From positions 37,908,539 through 37,972,538 of the forward strand of contig NC_054085.1 in the NCBI RefSeq assembly GCF_017562075.2: a DNA stretch of 64,000 nucleotides, read 5' to 3'. Positions 47,801-57,155 of the stretch are shown here, piece by piece. Source of the stretch: Anopheles merus. Taxonomy: Eukaryota > Arthropoda > Insecta > Diptera > Culicidae. A model generated the notes under the pieces. The model was not told the origin of the DNA. It did not search any database and saw only the letters and a program-made list of their open reading frames with translations. Position numbers and translations under genes: made by a program. How positions within the stretch are numbered: the stretch's first letter is position 1; every line of letters starts with the position of its first letter.

Positions 47801-50800
47801 CAAAACCATGACAACACGCAGGTAGAGATGCAATTTAGTTAGAGCGAATGAACGAGCTGTCGAAACATTGAAGTATCTTACGAGTGTATATCTATGTGAT
47901 TAGAGTTGAAAAGCGCTGAAATATTAGTTAAAGTACTTAAATTGAATGATTATTTCCCTTGGTTAAGAAATCTTTTCAACAGACTTACCTTTTCTTTGCC
48001 ATTGCTGCTACTAAAATCTGCTCCATTATGCTCGGTCTCCTCCTCCTCCTCATCGCAGGTCTGGTTCCAGAACAGGCGGGCCAAGTTTCGCAAGCAGGAA
48101 CGGATCGCCCAGCAGAAGGTGTCCAGCAACAACAGCAGCAGCGGCAGCAGCAACAGCAGCAACAGCAGCAACGGCAGCACCAACAATGCCGGCGCTAATC
48201 AAGATTCATCGTCCGTGAAGAGCGAGCAGAAGTCGTCGGTGAACGGTGGCAGCACGACCCCGAAGGACATAAAGCCGCCCGGCTCGCCCTGCCTGTCCGT
48301 CACCACCCTGTCCACCACGCCCAACTCGAGCGCCTCCTCCCACCAGTCGAACGGTGATATCAAACCAATTAATGGTAAGTGTTTTCCACCGATTCACAGT
48401 GTCATCCGTGGGTTTTCTTATCTAGCCGATGCTGTTTCTCTTCCCTCGCTTCGGGAGGGTTGTGTTTTTGTTGCCTCCCTGGTTGAGGGTTTGCTGGAAT
48501 TGTCGCACAATGATTGTCATCCTTGAACCTCTCTCGATTTGCACCACCTACATACATACATACATACACACGCGCTCGCACGCACTACACGTGCATGTGC
48601 TTGTACACGAGCAAGAGACGCCATTGCTTATCGCTTCCACACGCCCCCTACGCCGCTAATGTCGTCCTTGGCGATGGTTTGCGCTTGCGAAAGTGGTCCC
48701 ATTTGGCGTTGGGATGGTGCCGTCGTAAATTTTTCATTATAAAAGTCACCGGAAGAAGCCAGCCAGAGTCGGAGTCGGTGTCTCGAGGCGTCCGTCCGTC
48801 CTTGCCACGGTGCCAGGTTGGAAAAACAAATCAAGAGAAAACGTGCTGTACGTTTTTTCTTCTCCCTCTCACCCTCCCCAGGACTTTCTACAATGTAAGT
48901 CGTCCTAGATTTCTTCCACCTCGTGCGGGGGGATTCCATCTTTGCAAGGGCTATCCACCTTCTCCCACTTTCCACGAATCCTTACGCAGCGTCTTATCGC
49001 GTAGCTCAGAGATTCGCCTGGCTTTGCCGTAAGTCGTGTGTAAAAGCGTGCTTTTGTTGCCCAGCAACCAGCCACCGCTGTTATTACGCGCTGCCAGGAG
49101 ACGAAGCGAAAGCTACACCACGCAAGTCACCGTGCGTTACTGCTCGAAGGAATGGGGAACGAGAGGATGGGAAGCGGGACATGGCGGCTGGCAGGCAGGC
49201 GCGACATTTTCGAAATAATCTGACATTAATTCGTATAAATGAACGGTGTAACAAGCAATTTTCTAGATTAAACCAATTTAATACCATTTCGCCAGAATCC
49301 ACCGAACGCTCCGTCGCGTTACAGCGTCTTTCCGAGGCTCACTCCGCGGCTCGGGCCAATCGAAAACAAAATGAAGCGCACAGCTTTCCAGCGTGTGCGT
49401 TGTGTAACAGGTGGTTTTGCCGTACGCTCGAGATGATATTTTCCATCAGCTTGAGCGAGTTTGAGAAAGATTTTTCACATGTTGTTCGCGCTAAGATCGC
49501 GGGAGATGCATTAGCATTACGTGAATGTGAATGCGCCACAGAAGAAAGGATATTAATGTGTCTTTAGAGTAACTCAAATTACCTAGACATTATAAATTTT
49601 GCTCATAGGGAGGGAGAAAGATCACTAATTGAACTATGTTCCATCAATAATGGAAATGAAGAAACCGAGGAACACAGATGAATGTGACTTTCGAGTCTCC
49701 TGAATGTCCCTGAACCCTCCTTGCTAGCGAATTGCGAATAAAACAAATCTTCCATAGGTCGACAATCACTCGCATCATTACTCATAACAATCCACCATCC
49801 AGCAGTGGCTCAATTCCGATCGAAATGATTCGTTATTCCTGGCCACCTCCACAGCAACGCTGTCACAATGGCTGCAAAGTTTTGTAAATCTAACCGCTCA
49901 TCCCATGTCACAAGCTCCAAAATGCCGCACGAAAGCCGGAGCCATATTCGTTTCGGAATATTCGATCACCTCCAGCAGAACAGTGTCGGAGGATGAGCAC
50001 TTTTCGACTTTCCCCCTGTTGGACGATGTAACGTTTCGTCCCTTTTTTTTCGTTTCTTATCGCCATTTTCGTTTTTGGAGTAGGTCCATCGAAGCGAGAC
50101 GAAGCGCAAGCACTCCGAGGTCTAACTTTTCCGAGTGTATGAATTATGGATTATGAAGTTTGCGTTTGTTGGCTGGCGGCAGCGACCGTCCGCTTTGGGG
50201 AATTGTCGGTTTTGCGAGAAACTATTCTACAGTCGGGTTTGGGTTGTGCTTGGTGAATGTTGGGAGGAGTTGGAATGTGTGTGTGTGTGTGTGGAATAGC
50301 CCACTGGCATAAGGACGCTTTCGACATCGTTTCGAGAGATCATTCGTAACTGTCGTGGCACGTTTTGTCGCATGTCACCGGCGACCACGGGTGCACGCGA
50401 GCGGACTCTCATTCTTTCCATATTTTTCGTTTACTGTTTTACGTCTGCACATGTGTGTCTGTGTGTGTGATTTGTTCGTAGCATATTCTCATACCAATGT
50501 GTTTTTCTTTTCGATTTTGTGCTTTCTCCCATCCCGGTACGTAGGCAAACTGACAGACGATCTGAACGGAGCGAGTCTTCACAACGGACCCAACCATCAT
50601 CATCTCGTGGTCAGCAATGGTACGAGCAACGGCAGCACCAACAACAACAACAACAACAACAGCCACCATCACCACAACAACAACAACAACAGCATTAGCA
50701 ACAACAATAACAACAACAAGTGGAACCCGTCCTGCAATCCGCTGCTGCAGAACCAGAAGGCAGCCAATCATCTGAGCATGAATCATAACCTCCAGAACCA

Positions 50801-50939
50801 TCATCACCACGCGGTGGCTGCGCTGTCCTCGCCCTTCTCCTCGCTGCTCGGTGCGGCTGCCGGCGGTGGTGCGGCCGGCTATCTGCTCGATCCGCTCGGC
50901 GGACTGAACAAGACGACGGCCGCCAACCATCTCTTCTAA
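17055..50939 (+). CDS. Phox2: Phox2 paired-class homeodomain transcription factor, 4 exons
   Basis: This is a nuclear sequence-specific DNA-binding protein. The vertebrate PHOX2A/B genes specify autonomic and hindbrain neurons. Exons are 17055-17400, 34119-34315, 48059-48374 and 50545-50939; phases join exactly (1, 0, 1) to give 417 residues. The protein starts MDYSYLN, as PHOX2A does. The PYK-x-EKRKQRR lead-in comes next, then the homeodomain at about residues 136-195. It carries Gln50 (residue 185), Asn51 and the WFQNRRAKFRKQE recognition helix. The intron between homeodomain positions 46 and 47 is the one typical of paired-class genes. The C-terminal half is rich in Ser/Asn, then Asn/His, then Ala/Gly. 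Intron 1 hosts an antisense SLC26 gene. Large introns suggest extensive cis-regulation. The fly counterpart is probably PHDP, from memory. Confidence 0.93.
17458..17463 (-). terminator. Candidate poly(A) signal for the nested SLC26 gene
   Basis: TTTATT on + reads AATAAA on -, 331 bases beyond the SLC26 stop codon. It lies only 58 bases from the Phox2 exon 1 donor, so the antisense transcript would end almost against that exon. Confidence 0.45.
17794..18587 (-). CDS. SLC26 coding exon 5
   Basis: Opens after TATTCTAG. It encodes the last membrane helices (including GVSNIANSFVQGYPGTGALSR, here described in parts) and the whole STAS domain, ending KSIPA and TGA at 17794-17796. Confidence 0.96.
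17794..23120 (-). CDS. SLC26-family sulfate/anion transporter, 5 coding exons, nested in Phox2 intron 1
   Basis: This is a multi-pass plasma-membrane anion exchanger of the SulP/SLC26 family, closest in feel to the sodium-independent sulfate transporter SLC26A11 and fly Esp. Minus-strand exons in order are 23041-23120, 19832-19983, 19516-19754, 18658-19438 and 17794-18587. Every junction is GT-AG and phases add exactly to 681 residues. A hydrophilic N-terminus of about 125 residues precedes the transporter core. The family signature PQALAYSSIAGLPAAYGLY is at about 143-161 and is split by intron 3. Many hydrophobic segments follow to about 545. The C-terminal STAS domain covers about 565-675 (VVIDCTHIYGADFTA, LLLFLNLKPSV). 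An NGT sequon sits in a hydrophilic loop. The start ATG is followed by MANNNDSPEP, and the exon ends CG, completing an Arg codon. An acceptor-like TTTCAG just before the ATG suggests an upstream noncoding exon. Confidence 0.93.
18658..19438 (-). CDS. SLC26 coding exon 4
   Basis: Opens after CTTCTTCAG with YGLYGSFIGC and encodes most of the membrane core, with conserved DVPMGPTAI and SGFTSAVSLIILSSQ stretches. It ends CKAF plus G before GTAAGTGC. Confidence 0.96.
19516..19754 (-). CDS. SLC26 coding exon 3
   Basis: Opens after GCACGCAG. It carries the basic stretch RRKCKNMCRRK, the VPVLNWLPKYN entry motif and the first half of the family signature (GITVGLTVIPQALAYSSIAGLPAA). It ends GCA before GTAAGAAT. 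Confidence 0.95.
19832..19983 (-). CDS. SLC26 coding exon 2
   Basis: Opens after CAACAACAG and encodes a serine-rich cytoplasmic N-terminal segment ending GYRGSNEFI, before GTAAGTAG. It has no membrane segment. Confidence 0.85.
20495..20549. other. Two adjacent perfect hairpins
   Basis: CCGACAA-TCGC-TTGTCGG (20495-20512) is followed immediately by AACACAACG ... CGTTGTGTT (20513-20521 with 20541-20549). The first has a 7-base stem and 4-base loop, the second a 9-base stem and 19-base loop. They lie inside both Phox2 intron 1 and SLC26 intron 1. They could fold in either RNA or be chance. Confidence 0.4.
22935..23008. repeat. Duplicated 21-mer flanking a TGTTAA-type repeat
   Basis: The 21 bases at 22935-22955 (starting GATGTTACGGGG) recur exactly at 22988-23008. 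Between them are several ATGTTA units. The block sits 33 bases from the SLC26 exon 1 donor. Confidence 0.85.
23041..23120 (-). CDS. SLC26 coding exon 1
   Basis: Encodes the first 26 residues (MANNNDSPEPATSSS...) plus two bases of an Arg codon, ending before a GTAAGCG donor. Support comes from exact phase match with the next exon and a good donor. The sequence itself is not conserved enough to be diagnostic. Confidence 0.75.
25114..25131. repeat. (AC)n microsatellite
   Basis: Nine AC units within Phox2 intron 1. Confidence 0.9.
25644..25662. promoter_or_regulatory. Perfect 9+1+9 palindrome in a GC-rich patch
   Basis: GCCGCTCAG-T-CTGAGCGGC is perfectly self-complementary around one base. It lies 2.5 kb upstream of the SLC26 start codon on the template side, in a GC-rich patch unlike the surrounding intron. 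It could be a dimeric factor site in a promoter; this is inference. Confidence 0.35.
25907..25942. repeat. Dispersed short repeat, copy 1
   Basis: Aligns with 30531-30575. Shared blocks are AATG-AGAA, ACAC and CCGAAAAACG, then CTAACA and GCA. The shared core is short, and no transposon ends or target duplications were found. Confidence 0.4.
30531..30575. repeat. Dispersed short repeat, copy 2, with GCCTA...TAGGC motif
   Basis: Related to 25907-25942 at its left end, while its right end (CGCCTAACAGTAGGCAATCT, 30556-30575) resembles the motif at 7635 and 16881. It therefore links the two small repeat groups in this window. Confidence 0.4.
34119..34315 (+). CDS. Phox2: Phox2 exon 2 (homeodomain helices 1-2)
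   Basis: Begins after GATTGCAG and encodes GLPYKVYAGHDSVLA, then EKRKQRR and homeodomain positions 1-46, including RTTFTSAQLKELERAF and HYPDIYTREE. It ends in ARVQ before GTGAGTTT, phase 0, splitting the recognition helix at the conserved 46/47 position. Confidence 0.96.
36374..36389. promoter_or_regulatory. 16-base palindrome of homeodomain type
   Basis: AATTGAAATTTCAATT is perfectly self-complementary and is followed by CAATTATC. The half AATTTCAATTC also occurs near the Phox2 leader (16554) and, as AATTTCAATTA, next to exon 2 (33903). Confidence 0.3.
38813..38848. repeat. GAGA-rich run
   Basis: AG repeats interrupted by AAAGAC and AAAG over 36 bases in Phox2 intron 2. GAGA runs are binding sites for GAGA factor in flies and are common at promoters and Polycomb elements. 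They are also ordinary microsatellites. Confidence 0.6.
40503..40516. repeat. Poly-G tract of 14
   Basis: Fourteen consecutive G in Phox2 intron 2. Confidence 0.9.
41724..41818. promoter_or_regulatory. Cluster of TGACAG/CTGTCA motifs
   Basis: CTGTCA or TGACAG occurs near 41728, 41766, 41793 and 41812, plus GTGTCAGCTGTCA. The copies at 41762-41772 and 41790-41800 are an 11-base perfect inverted repeat. TGACAG is the known core of Meis/Homothorax homeoproteins, which act with Hox and Pbx in vertebrate Phox2b control. A role here is inference. Confidence 0.3.
46690..46784. repeat. 14-base perfect inverted repeat in CpG-rich DNA
   Basis: CGCGACACGCGTGA (46690-46703) and TCACGCGTGTCGCG (46771-46784) are exact reverse complements separated by 67 bases. 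The right arm is also flanked by a direct repeat GCGCGCCATTT (starting at 46761 and 46781). Arms this long and CpG-rich are unusual in this intron. Confidence 0.55.
48059..48374 (+). CDS. Phox2: Phox2 exon 3 (recognition helix and Ser/Asn-rich linker)
   Basis: Begins after CATCGCAG with VWFQNRRAKFRKQER, the DNA-contacting third helix. It then encodes a Ser/Asn/Gly repeat built on AGC/AAC codons (48121-48190) and a Thr/Pro/Ser-rich stretch. It ends AATG before GTAAGTG, phase 1. Confidence 0.95.
48375..50544. other. Phox2 intron 3
   Basis: A 2.2 kb intron with GTAAGTG donor and GTACGTAG acceptor. It contains short CATA and GT runs (48550, 50276) and no exon I can support. Confidence 0.7.
50545..50939 (+). 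CDS. Phox2: Phox2 exon 4 (low-complexity C-terminus)
   Basis: Begins after GGTACGTAG. It encodes KLTDDLNG, long asparagine runs (AAC codons 50640-50720) with a HHHH stretch, a second histidine run, then SSPFSSLLGAAAGGGAAGYLLDP and a terminal AANHLF. Stop TAA is at 50937-50939. A short hydrophobic C-terminus ending in Phe is also seen in PHOX2A/B. Confidence 0.93.
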
Positions 50940-53900
50940 GACGGCGAGAGCGGCAGGCTTAATTAGGGAATGTTGGGAGCGTCGGTTGACCCCCCACCAC
51001 GAATTGAGTGGCGTTGAGCGGTAGAAGCGCTGTACGATTGGAACACCTTAATTTTTGCCCGCGATTTCACGCCCACGGAACGTGAGCTGTCACTAAAAAT
51101 AAGTCCCCCAAGCGGTGGAAGGAAGTGCGGCTTCCGATCCTTCGGGTGGATTAATTAAGCAAACGGTACTGCATGTACGGTTCGAGGTTAAGGTCCTGGA
51201 GGGCACAGACAGGCACGGTGACGAGCGTCAGTCTGTCATCGTCAGCGTAGGTGACATTAATCAAAATGGGAAAAGAACAAGTAGAACTAGGAAGGAGGTT
51301 TTGTAAAGCAGGTCGAAGCAGGCCAGTGGAAGAATGGTAAGGTTGCAGAAAGAATGGACATGAAGCGATACGATCTTGTATACGGAGCAGCACGGGAAGA
51401 GTCGCTTTCCGTTTAGTGTAAGATCGTTCTGTTGACCACGAGATCACTTTTATTCACACAGAGTTGGAGAGGCTCAAGCAGCAGAAATCAACAGTTTAAA
51501 CTACTACTACTTTAGTACTTAGCGAGAATTAGTGAAGAAGCGTATTGTAAATAGAGTCAGAACGCGCATCAGAGCGCAGGTGCTGCCGCAGGTGTACGGG
51601 TATGCGCCCAGGTTTACATCAACGATCTTACCACTACTACTATTACTTACACTTAATACCCAAAGAGTCGTGTAGGAAATGGTGCGAAATACGTGACATT
51701 CTGCTGGAAGCGATCCAAAATGGTAACGATTGCAGAAAGTTTCACCCAGCCAAAAACTTTCGATCGTCCGTAGAGGAAGGCCGTGTTCCGCGGCCCCTTA
51801 AATTGTTGTACAGCTACAGTGTAGGACGTGAGAGGTAGAGTTCAGACTTCAGCTTTGTAGAGTACACTAGAGGTAGCTTCCCTGTAAATGCGTCACTGGA
51901 AGCTATAGGGAGATGTGTTTTTAGTTTCTCTTCTGTTTAGTGTTTGCAACTGGAATCGCTCAGCCAGGACAGCTAGCAGTAGCAGAGGAAATGGAAGAGA
52001 GCGTGACCTAAGATATCCCTAAAGAAATAGTTGAAATCAAGCAAAATGTAAACCGAACCGAGCTCGTCCTCCGCCAAATTGTACGATAGGTCGATGCTAA
52101 GAGTAAGTCAAATATACTAAGGATCGGATCAACAAAACAAACCGTGTAGATCAACGCACGCATACACAATCGACAGTGGTGGCGGCAGGTGATTTGTTTG
52201 ACGTGCCGAAATGGACCGTCTGTCGAACGTCTGCTGCCGGATGGTGGGATGATTACGGGACGGACACACGCACCCTGAACACAATGTGTGGCCGGGCGGG
52301 ATGAGCAGGGACGATTATATTTTAAGACGATCAACTACACACGGCCGGAATTCGGGGGTCTATTTTGGGCCTTGCCAGCTCAGGTGATTGGAAAGAATAC
52401 TTTCGCTCTTTACGGACTTGCTGTAGCCGCGTGTCAGCGCAGCATTCTTCCACCGATGACGAAATCGTATCCAACGCGCGGCTTACTCACGCGGGACGCT
52501 TCTCGAGCGGTGAAGTTCATCGTCCTTGGGGCGTGGAAAATTCGGACCAAAACGGAGTATCGCGTGAATCCTGGGCATCGCGACAGTGCAGTGACAGCAG
52601 GCAATCGTGCACTGTTGTCAAGACGCTACCGCTGTTTCCATTTGCTGGCCACTTTCGCCTCTAGCGTATTCATCTCTAAATTTAGCCCGTGGATTGGGTT
52701 TTCGTGGACGTCGTTTCCTCAAAGTCGTTGTCCACAGTAAGGCGGCATATGGGGTAGCAAAAGCAACAGGACGGATGTTGTTTCACGCTGCATTTTATTG
52801 GACCACTTAAACCGGACGACCATGCATAACGGCTACATCGTGAGATCTTTCTTTTGGGTCGTTCGTTTGGTTAAGCCTTGTTGGTAGAATTTATTCTCGT
52901 AGCGTCCCGTTTGATGTTGGGGAACCCATCCACAACAAATAAACGCGTCCAGAGCACACAGGCCTTGCTTCCAAGCGAGGACGCTCGCACGAAAACAAAC
53001 AAAGGAAATGACCATGGAGGTTGGAGGATCGTTTTCAATAAAAAAACGACGCTCTTGACGCGTTTTGATCGTAACCTTGAGATCGTAACCCAGGGACGCT
53101 CGGTTGGGCGGCGACCGAGGGTTGTTCTAAAATTAGCTCCAATTCTGAAGAGGTTAAGTGCTGCGGTCTATTGGAGCAGGTTTTCCGGACCGATTCGAAT
53201 GGAACACAGTGAAGATCGGTCATAAATGAGGTGGAAAAGTACGCGCTGCTCTCGATCGTGCATGGCATGAAATGGAATCGACGTTAGCAGTTGTGGTGTG
53301 TTTATGTGTGTGTTGCAAAGGTCATCCCCGTGGAGGTTAGCTCAACATTGCTCAACAGGTGAATCATGGCAGCGAGCTGGTTTGTCTGTTGTCTATTTCC
53401 GTGTGGCGTTACATTAGTCAGCTGCTAATGTTGGGACGGTGACGGGTACGCATTTCTGAGGACATTCCAACGTAATGAAGCTGCATTCTCATTAAACGCT
53501 GGCAACAGACCGTGCAAAGACGGGTAGCGAACACCTCTCGGTGATTGGTTTGCGCCGATGGAGACTGCGAACACTGTATTAAGTTCGCTCACCATGGGTA
53601 GGGCAACATCGGTGTACAAGGTGTATATCGAGAAGAAGGTGCTGTTGAAAGATTGAAACCTTGCTTATTGCCACGCAGCAAGAGGCGTACGAAACGCACT
53701 GTAAACAATCTCGAAAAATGTGTGTGATGCATCGAACCGCAGCACTCTAGAATGCACTCGCGTGTTTGAATGCACTTTCTGGGCTAGTGAGCCGAAAGGA
53801 TTGCATCATTGGTATTGAATTTGATCGAATTAACGGGTTTGGATGAGCTTGCATGTGATTACTCTAGTACTCTCTACTACTTTGAGTTGCTTAACACACA

Positions 53901-54795
53901 ATTTATCAAACAAATGAAAGACACATACTTGCTTTTCCAGTGACAGTTTAATGTGCTCTTTAACTGCCATAAAAAAGGAAGTAAAAAAACTCACCAAAAC
54001 ATCTTCCGCTTAATGGTCGGCTTGGCTCCTACTCTTCAAATCTTTCTCCATTGCCGTTTCCATCCATTAGGAGTATTTTGGCAGCTGAATTTACGCAAAA
54101 ATTCTCCACCCCTCCCCTTCCATATGAAAACACGCACCAAACCCAACGCGTCGTGAGTGCGTCGCTGGCGCAAATCTGTCATTTGGACGGAAATAAATTA
54201 CTCACGGGCTATCTGTCTGTCCGGCTGGGGCGCGTGTATGCCAGCCCGGCGCGGCATGGAGTTATCCCAGCGCGTGGCCGGTAGCCGCAGGAACGTTCTC
54301 GAAATAATGATGTGTATTTTATTGTAAACACGTCACCAGGCGGCACCAGCATGAGCATTTTGCAACGTATTTCTGCTTGTTTTGCTACAGCCAAACCGAA
54401 ATCGGATGGAAATAATCGACAATCGGACAAACGCGCCGTGAGCGGGAAAGGAAAGGACACCGAAAGGACGCGCTTCTCATTCTCCGTGCACTCCGTGTTT
54501 TCCCGCTCATTTGATGTATTAAATTTCGGAAAAACAAAAGTAATCCCTCGACCAAGGGGGGAGTCGTGGTAAGCTCCCCTTTCAATGGCGATCGGTTGCG
54601 CCGTTGTGCGCAAACGCGGGCGCATGTTTTTCCATCGCGCGCACGCCAAACGATGGACGCAAGAAGTTTAAAAGCAATCGCGCTGGCCAGAGCGTTCATC
54701 AGTGTACGAGCGACCGCAGCTTAGAGCAAGTTTGGTGAGCAACGAATCGTTGTTGAAAGAAACCCCCGTCGTACAGTCACTACGCAGTAGCAATA
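50940..54795. other. Phox2 3' UTR followed by Mp20 upstream region
   Basis: No further coding sequence is supported. No canonical poly(A) signal was seen for about 2 kb after the Phox2 stop. The first AATAAA hexamers are at 52938 and 53037, so the 3' UTR may be about 2 kb, or may use a variant signal earlier. The last few hundred bases hold the Mp20 promoter. Confidence 0.4.
54667..54704 (+). promoter_or_regulatory. Candidate Mp20 core promoter
   Basis: TTTAAAA at 54667-54673 lies about 30 bases before an insect-type initiator TCAGTG at 54699-54704. This would give a 5' UTR of about 95 bases before the Mp20 ATG. Spacing fits a TATA-like box with initiator, but no transcript data support it here. 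Confidence 0.35.
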
Positions 54796-54825
54796 ATGGC
54801 TTTGGAGCGTCAAGTTCGTGCTAAG
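54796..54825 (+). CDS. Mp20: Mp20 exon 1
   Basis: Ten codons, MALERQVRAK, ending before a GTTGGT donor that departs from the usual GTAAGT/GTGAGT. The identical layout of a tiny first exon and the exact family length support it. Confidence 0.92.
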
Positions 54826-55532
54826 GTTGGTAGTGTGAAGTGTGCTTGGAAGTGTTTAGTGGGATCGGAAATCGTGGCAAGTTACTAAATGGTTTCATTT
54901 CGTTTGTGTCACTGTTATTCGTTCAGATCGCTGGCAAGCGTGATCTGGAGAAGGATAAGGAAGCGCAGTACTGGATCGAGGAGGTGCTCGGTGAGAAGTT
55001 CCCGGCCGGTGTGCTGTACGAGGACGCCCTTCGCGATGGGCTGATCCTGTGCAAGCTGATCAACAAGCTGGAACCGGGCGCAGTGGCCAAGATCAACACG
55101 TCCGGCGGCCAGTTCAAGATGATGGAGAACATCAACTTGTTCCAGCAGGCGATCAAGAAGTACGGCGTACCTGATCTAGATGTCTTCCAAACGGTGGACT
55201 TGTATGAGAAGAAGGACATAGCGCAGGTCACCAGCACAATCTTCGCACTCGGACGAGCGGTAAGTTGCGCGAGATCTTGTTCGAGCTCCAGGCAGGTCAC
55301 AGTGTCTTATGATCAATCTTGTTCACTCTCCGCCCCACAGTGCTACAAACATCCCGGGTTCCAGGGACCGTTCCTGGGCCCGAAACCGGCCGACGAGTGC
55401 AAGCGCAACTTCACCGAGGAGCAGCTGAACGCGGGCCAGGCCATCATTGGGCTGCAGGCCGGCACGAACAAGGGTGCCTCGCAGGCGGGCCAGAACATTG
55501 GCGCCGGTCGCAAGATCATTCTCGGCAAGTAA
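54796..55532 (+). CDS. Mp20: Muscle protein 20 (transgelin/calponin family), 3 exons
   Basis: This is an actin-associated cytoplasmic protein of synchronous insect muscle, known from fly Mp20. Exons are 54796-54825, 54927-55259 and 55341-55532, all GT-AG and phase 0, giving 184 residues, the same length as fly Mp20. A single calponin-homology domain covers about residues 21-126 (EAQYWIEEVLGEKFPAG, LILCKLINKL, MENINLFQQAI, DVFQTVDLYEKKD, FALGRA). A calponin-type repeat lies at about 156-180 (IGLQAGTNKGASQAGQNIGAGRKI, described in part). The first exon encodes only 10 residues (MALERQVRAK). It is preceded by CAATA at the ATG. The gene stands alone, 3.9 kb after Phox2, with its own promoter-like sequence and poly(A) signal. 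Identification is secure. Confidence 0.97.
54927..55259 (+). CDS. Mp20: Mp20 exon 2 (CH domain)
   Basis: Opens after CGTTCAG with IAGKRDLEKDKE and carries nearly the whole calponin-homology domain, ending FALGRA before GTAAGTTG. Confidence 0.97.
55341..55532 (+). CDS. Mp20: Mp20 exon 3 (calponin-like repeat)
   Basis: Opens after CGCCCCACAG with CYKHPGFQGPFLGPKPADE and ends in GAGRKIILGK, TAA at 55530-55532. Confidence 0.97.
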   Translation, partial: CYKHPGFQGPFLGPKPADECKRNFTEEQLNAGQAIIGLQAGTNKGASQAGQNIGAGRKIILGK

Positions 55533-56029
55533 GCGGGTGGGCCTCGGCCACGAGCACCGGTCCAGGAAATGTGTACAAACGGCATCCATCACCACATACA
55601 CATCACAGCACACAACACCACGCGCACACATGCACAACCTGTATGAGGAGCCCCGTGACCTACATACGGAAAGTCTCACCCTTTCACTCCTAGATACAGA
55701 GACATCCACAGACACAGAGAGCAACATCAACATTTATACGAGTGTGTAAGATATGGTACGAGAAGAAGGAGGAGAACGAGCGCAGAGGATAGAGTAGAGA
55801 GGTAGTAGACGTGCGAGCGATCCGTGGAACTCCAGGAAGTCTTCCACTGGGTCGACTGTTGCGAGAACTGGTATTACTGTTACTTGGCGTACGGCTTTAT
55901 ACACCTTGAGTTTTATGTAATTTAACTTCAACCCTCCCCTGAAGTGTGAAGTAACTGCGGGAGAGCGGTCGGAAGAACTGGTTGTTTTTGTAAGAAGGGA
56001 GAACAAAAATTCGTTGATAATTTATCTGT

Positions 56030-56035
56030 AATAAA
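56030..56035 (+). terminator. Poly(A) signal for Mp20
   Basis: AATAAA 498 bases after the Mp20 stop, in locally AT-rich sequence. It is the first canonical hexamer downstream. Confidence 0.65.
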
Positions 56036-57143
56036 ATTAATACTATTTCGTACAAAAACCACAAACAAAAACCCCCACACACGCGTGGTAGTATTTTGTC
56101 TCGTCAGAACGTTACGATTATTAGAAGGAGGTGTGAAAGCAAACATCTCCAAACGGTTGGCACACTTTGTTCGGTTGGCGGTTGCATCACTGTCCCAAGG
56201 CACCCACACAACTCGTGCCTCGCTGCTGCTGCTGCTTGTGTATGCGAGAGTTCTACATTTTTGACAGCTCATAAAACTCGTCCTCGGAACAGGCGGCACG
56301 TTTCGCAAGGTGTACCACTTCAGCAGCGCGCGTGTGAAGTGGGGGCCATGATCTTTCCAGTCCATTAGCCGCGTGCCGATGGTGGTCGGGTGTGGCGTGT
56401 GTGTGGTGGAATTTTCCCCAACCGTATAGTCCGTTGAAACCGCACACAGCCAAGAACACGCAGAGATCTTCTTCTACCGAACGCTGCCCAAACAACGTGC
56501 GTGCGTGTATCATTTAGTGTTTCGTTTGTTTGCTTTTCCTTGGATTTTCTCCCCCACCGAGTTGGTTTTGGAGGCCGAGTGTACGTTGCACGGGTTTCGG
56601 GGGACCTTCGACTAATTTTACGCTTTTCGGTGTGCCGGATCGGTGTGGCGTCTCGCGCGTGTGCTCGGCCGGTCAACCGGGTCGAGTAGCCGGACTTGAA
56701 TTACCAGCAAAGGAATGTCGTCCACCCTGTGCATGGGATGAAAAATTCGGCTGAACGGTTGGCGGATCGTTTGCGAGTGATTTATTTACACGTCCAGGGC
56801 GATCGATTGGCGAAATCGATCCGGCCGGGTGTGGGTTGCAATTCGCTACCGAATGGCCGATTTACCCATACGGTTGCAGCGAACGATTGTTTAGCTTATC
56901 GGATGTTTGTTTACAAGAATGGCGAGGGAAAATTCTACCACCAAAGGGCCTATGCGAAAAGTTTCTTCAGCTTTATTTGCTTTTACGGCTTATTTTTGGT
57001 GGGGTTTTATACGATTTTGGCAACGAGTTGAAAATTGAAAGGTTTTTCTGTTTGAACGGGGAAAAAATCACCAAAAAACGAAAGAAAATGGCCCTCTGTG
57101 GAGAAATGAAGGTACCATTCGGATGTTGCGAAGAAAATTGCCC

Positions 57144-57155
57144 TAGGTGGCGCTG
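57144..57155 (+). promoter_or_regulatory. CTCF-like motif
   Basis: TAGGTGGCGCTG matches the AGGTGGCGC core reported for fly CTCF. It lies about 1.6 kb after the Mp20 stop. Only the motif is seen. Confidence 0.4.

Larger units (their letters stand above)
34316..48058. other. Phox2 intron 2
   Basis: A 13.7 kb intron with GTGAGT donor and CATCGCAG acceptor. I found no nested exon. Notable contents are a 16-base palindrome of homeodomain type (36374-36389), a GAGA-rich run (38813-38848), a G run (40503), a cluster of TGACAG/CTGTCA motifs (41724-41818), a long inverted repeat in CpG-rich sequence (46690-46784), and an ATTA-rich stretch (47083-47136). Confidence 0.6.

Noticed and set aside
50439..50930. 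A 163-codon minus-strand frame rich in Val opposite Phox2 exon 4
   Set aside because: The Val/Met runs are the complement of the AAC and CAT repeats coding Asn and His.
52288..52740. A 150-codon frame downstream of Phox2
   Set aside because: It lies in the probable 3' UTR or spacer, with no similarity and a competing frame of similar length.
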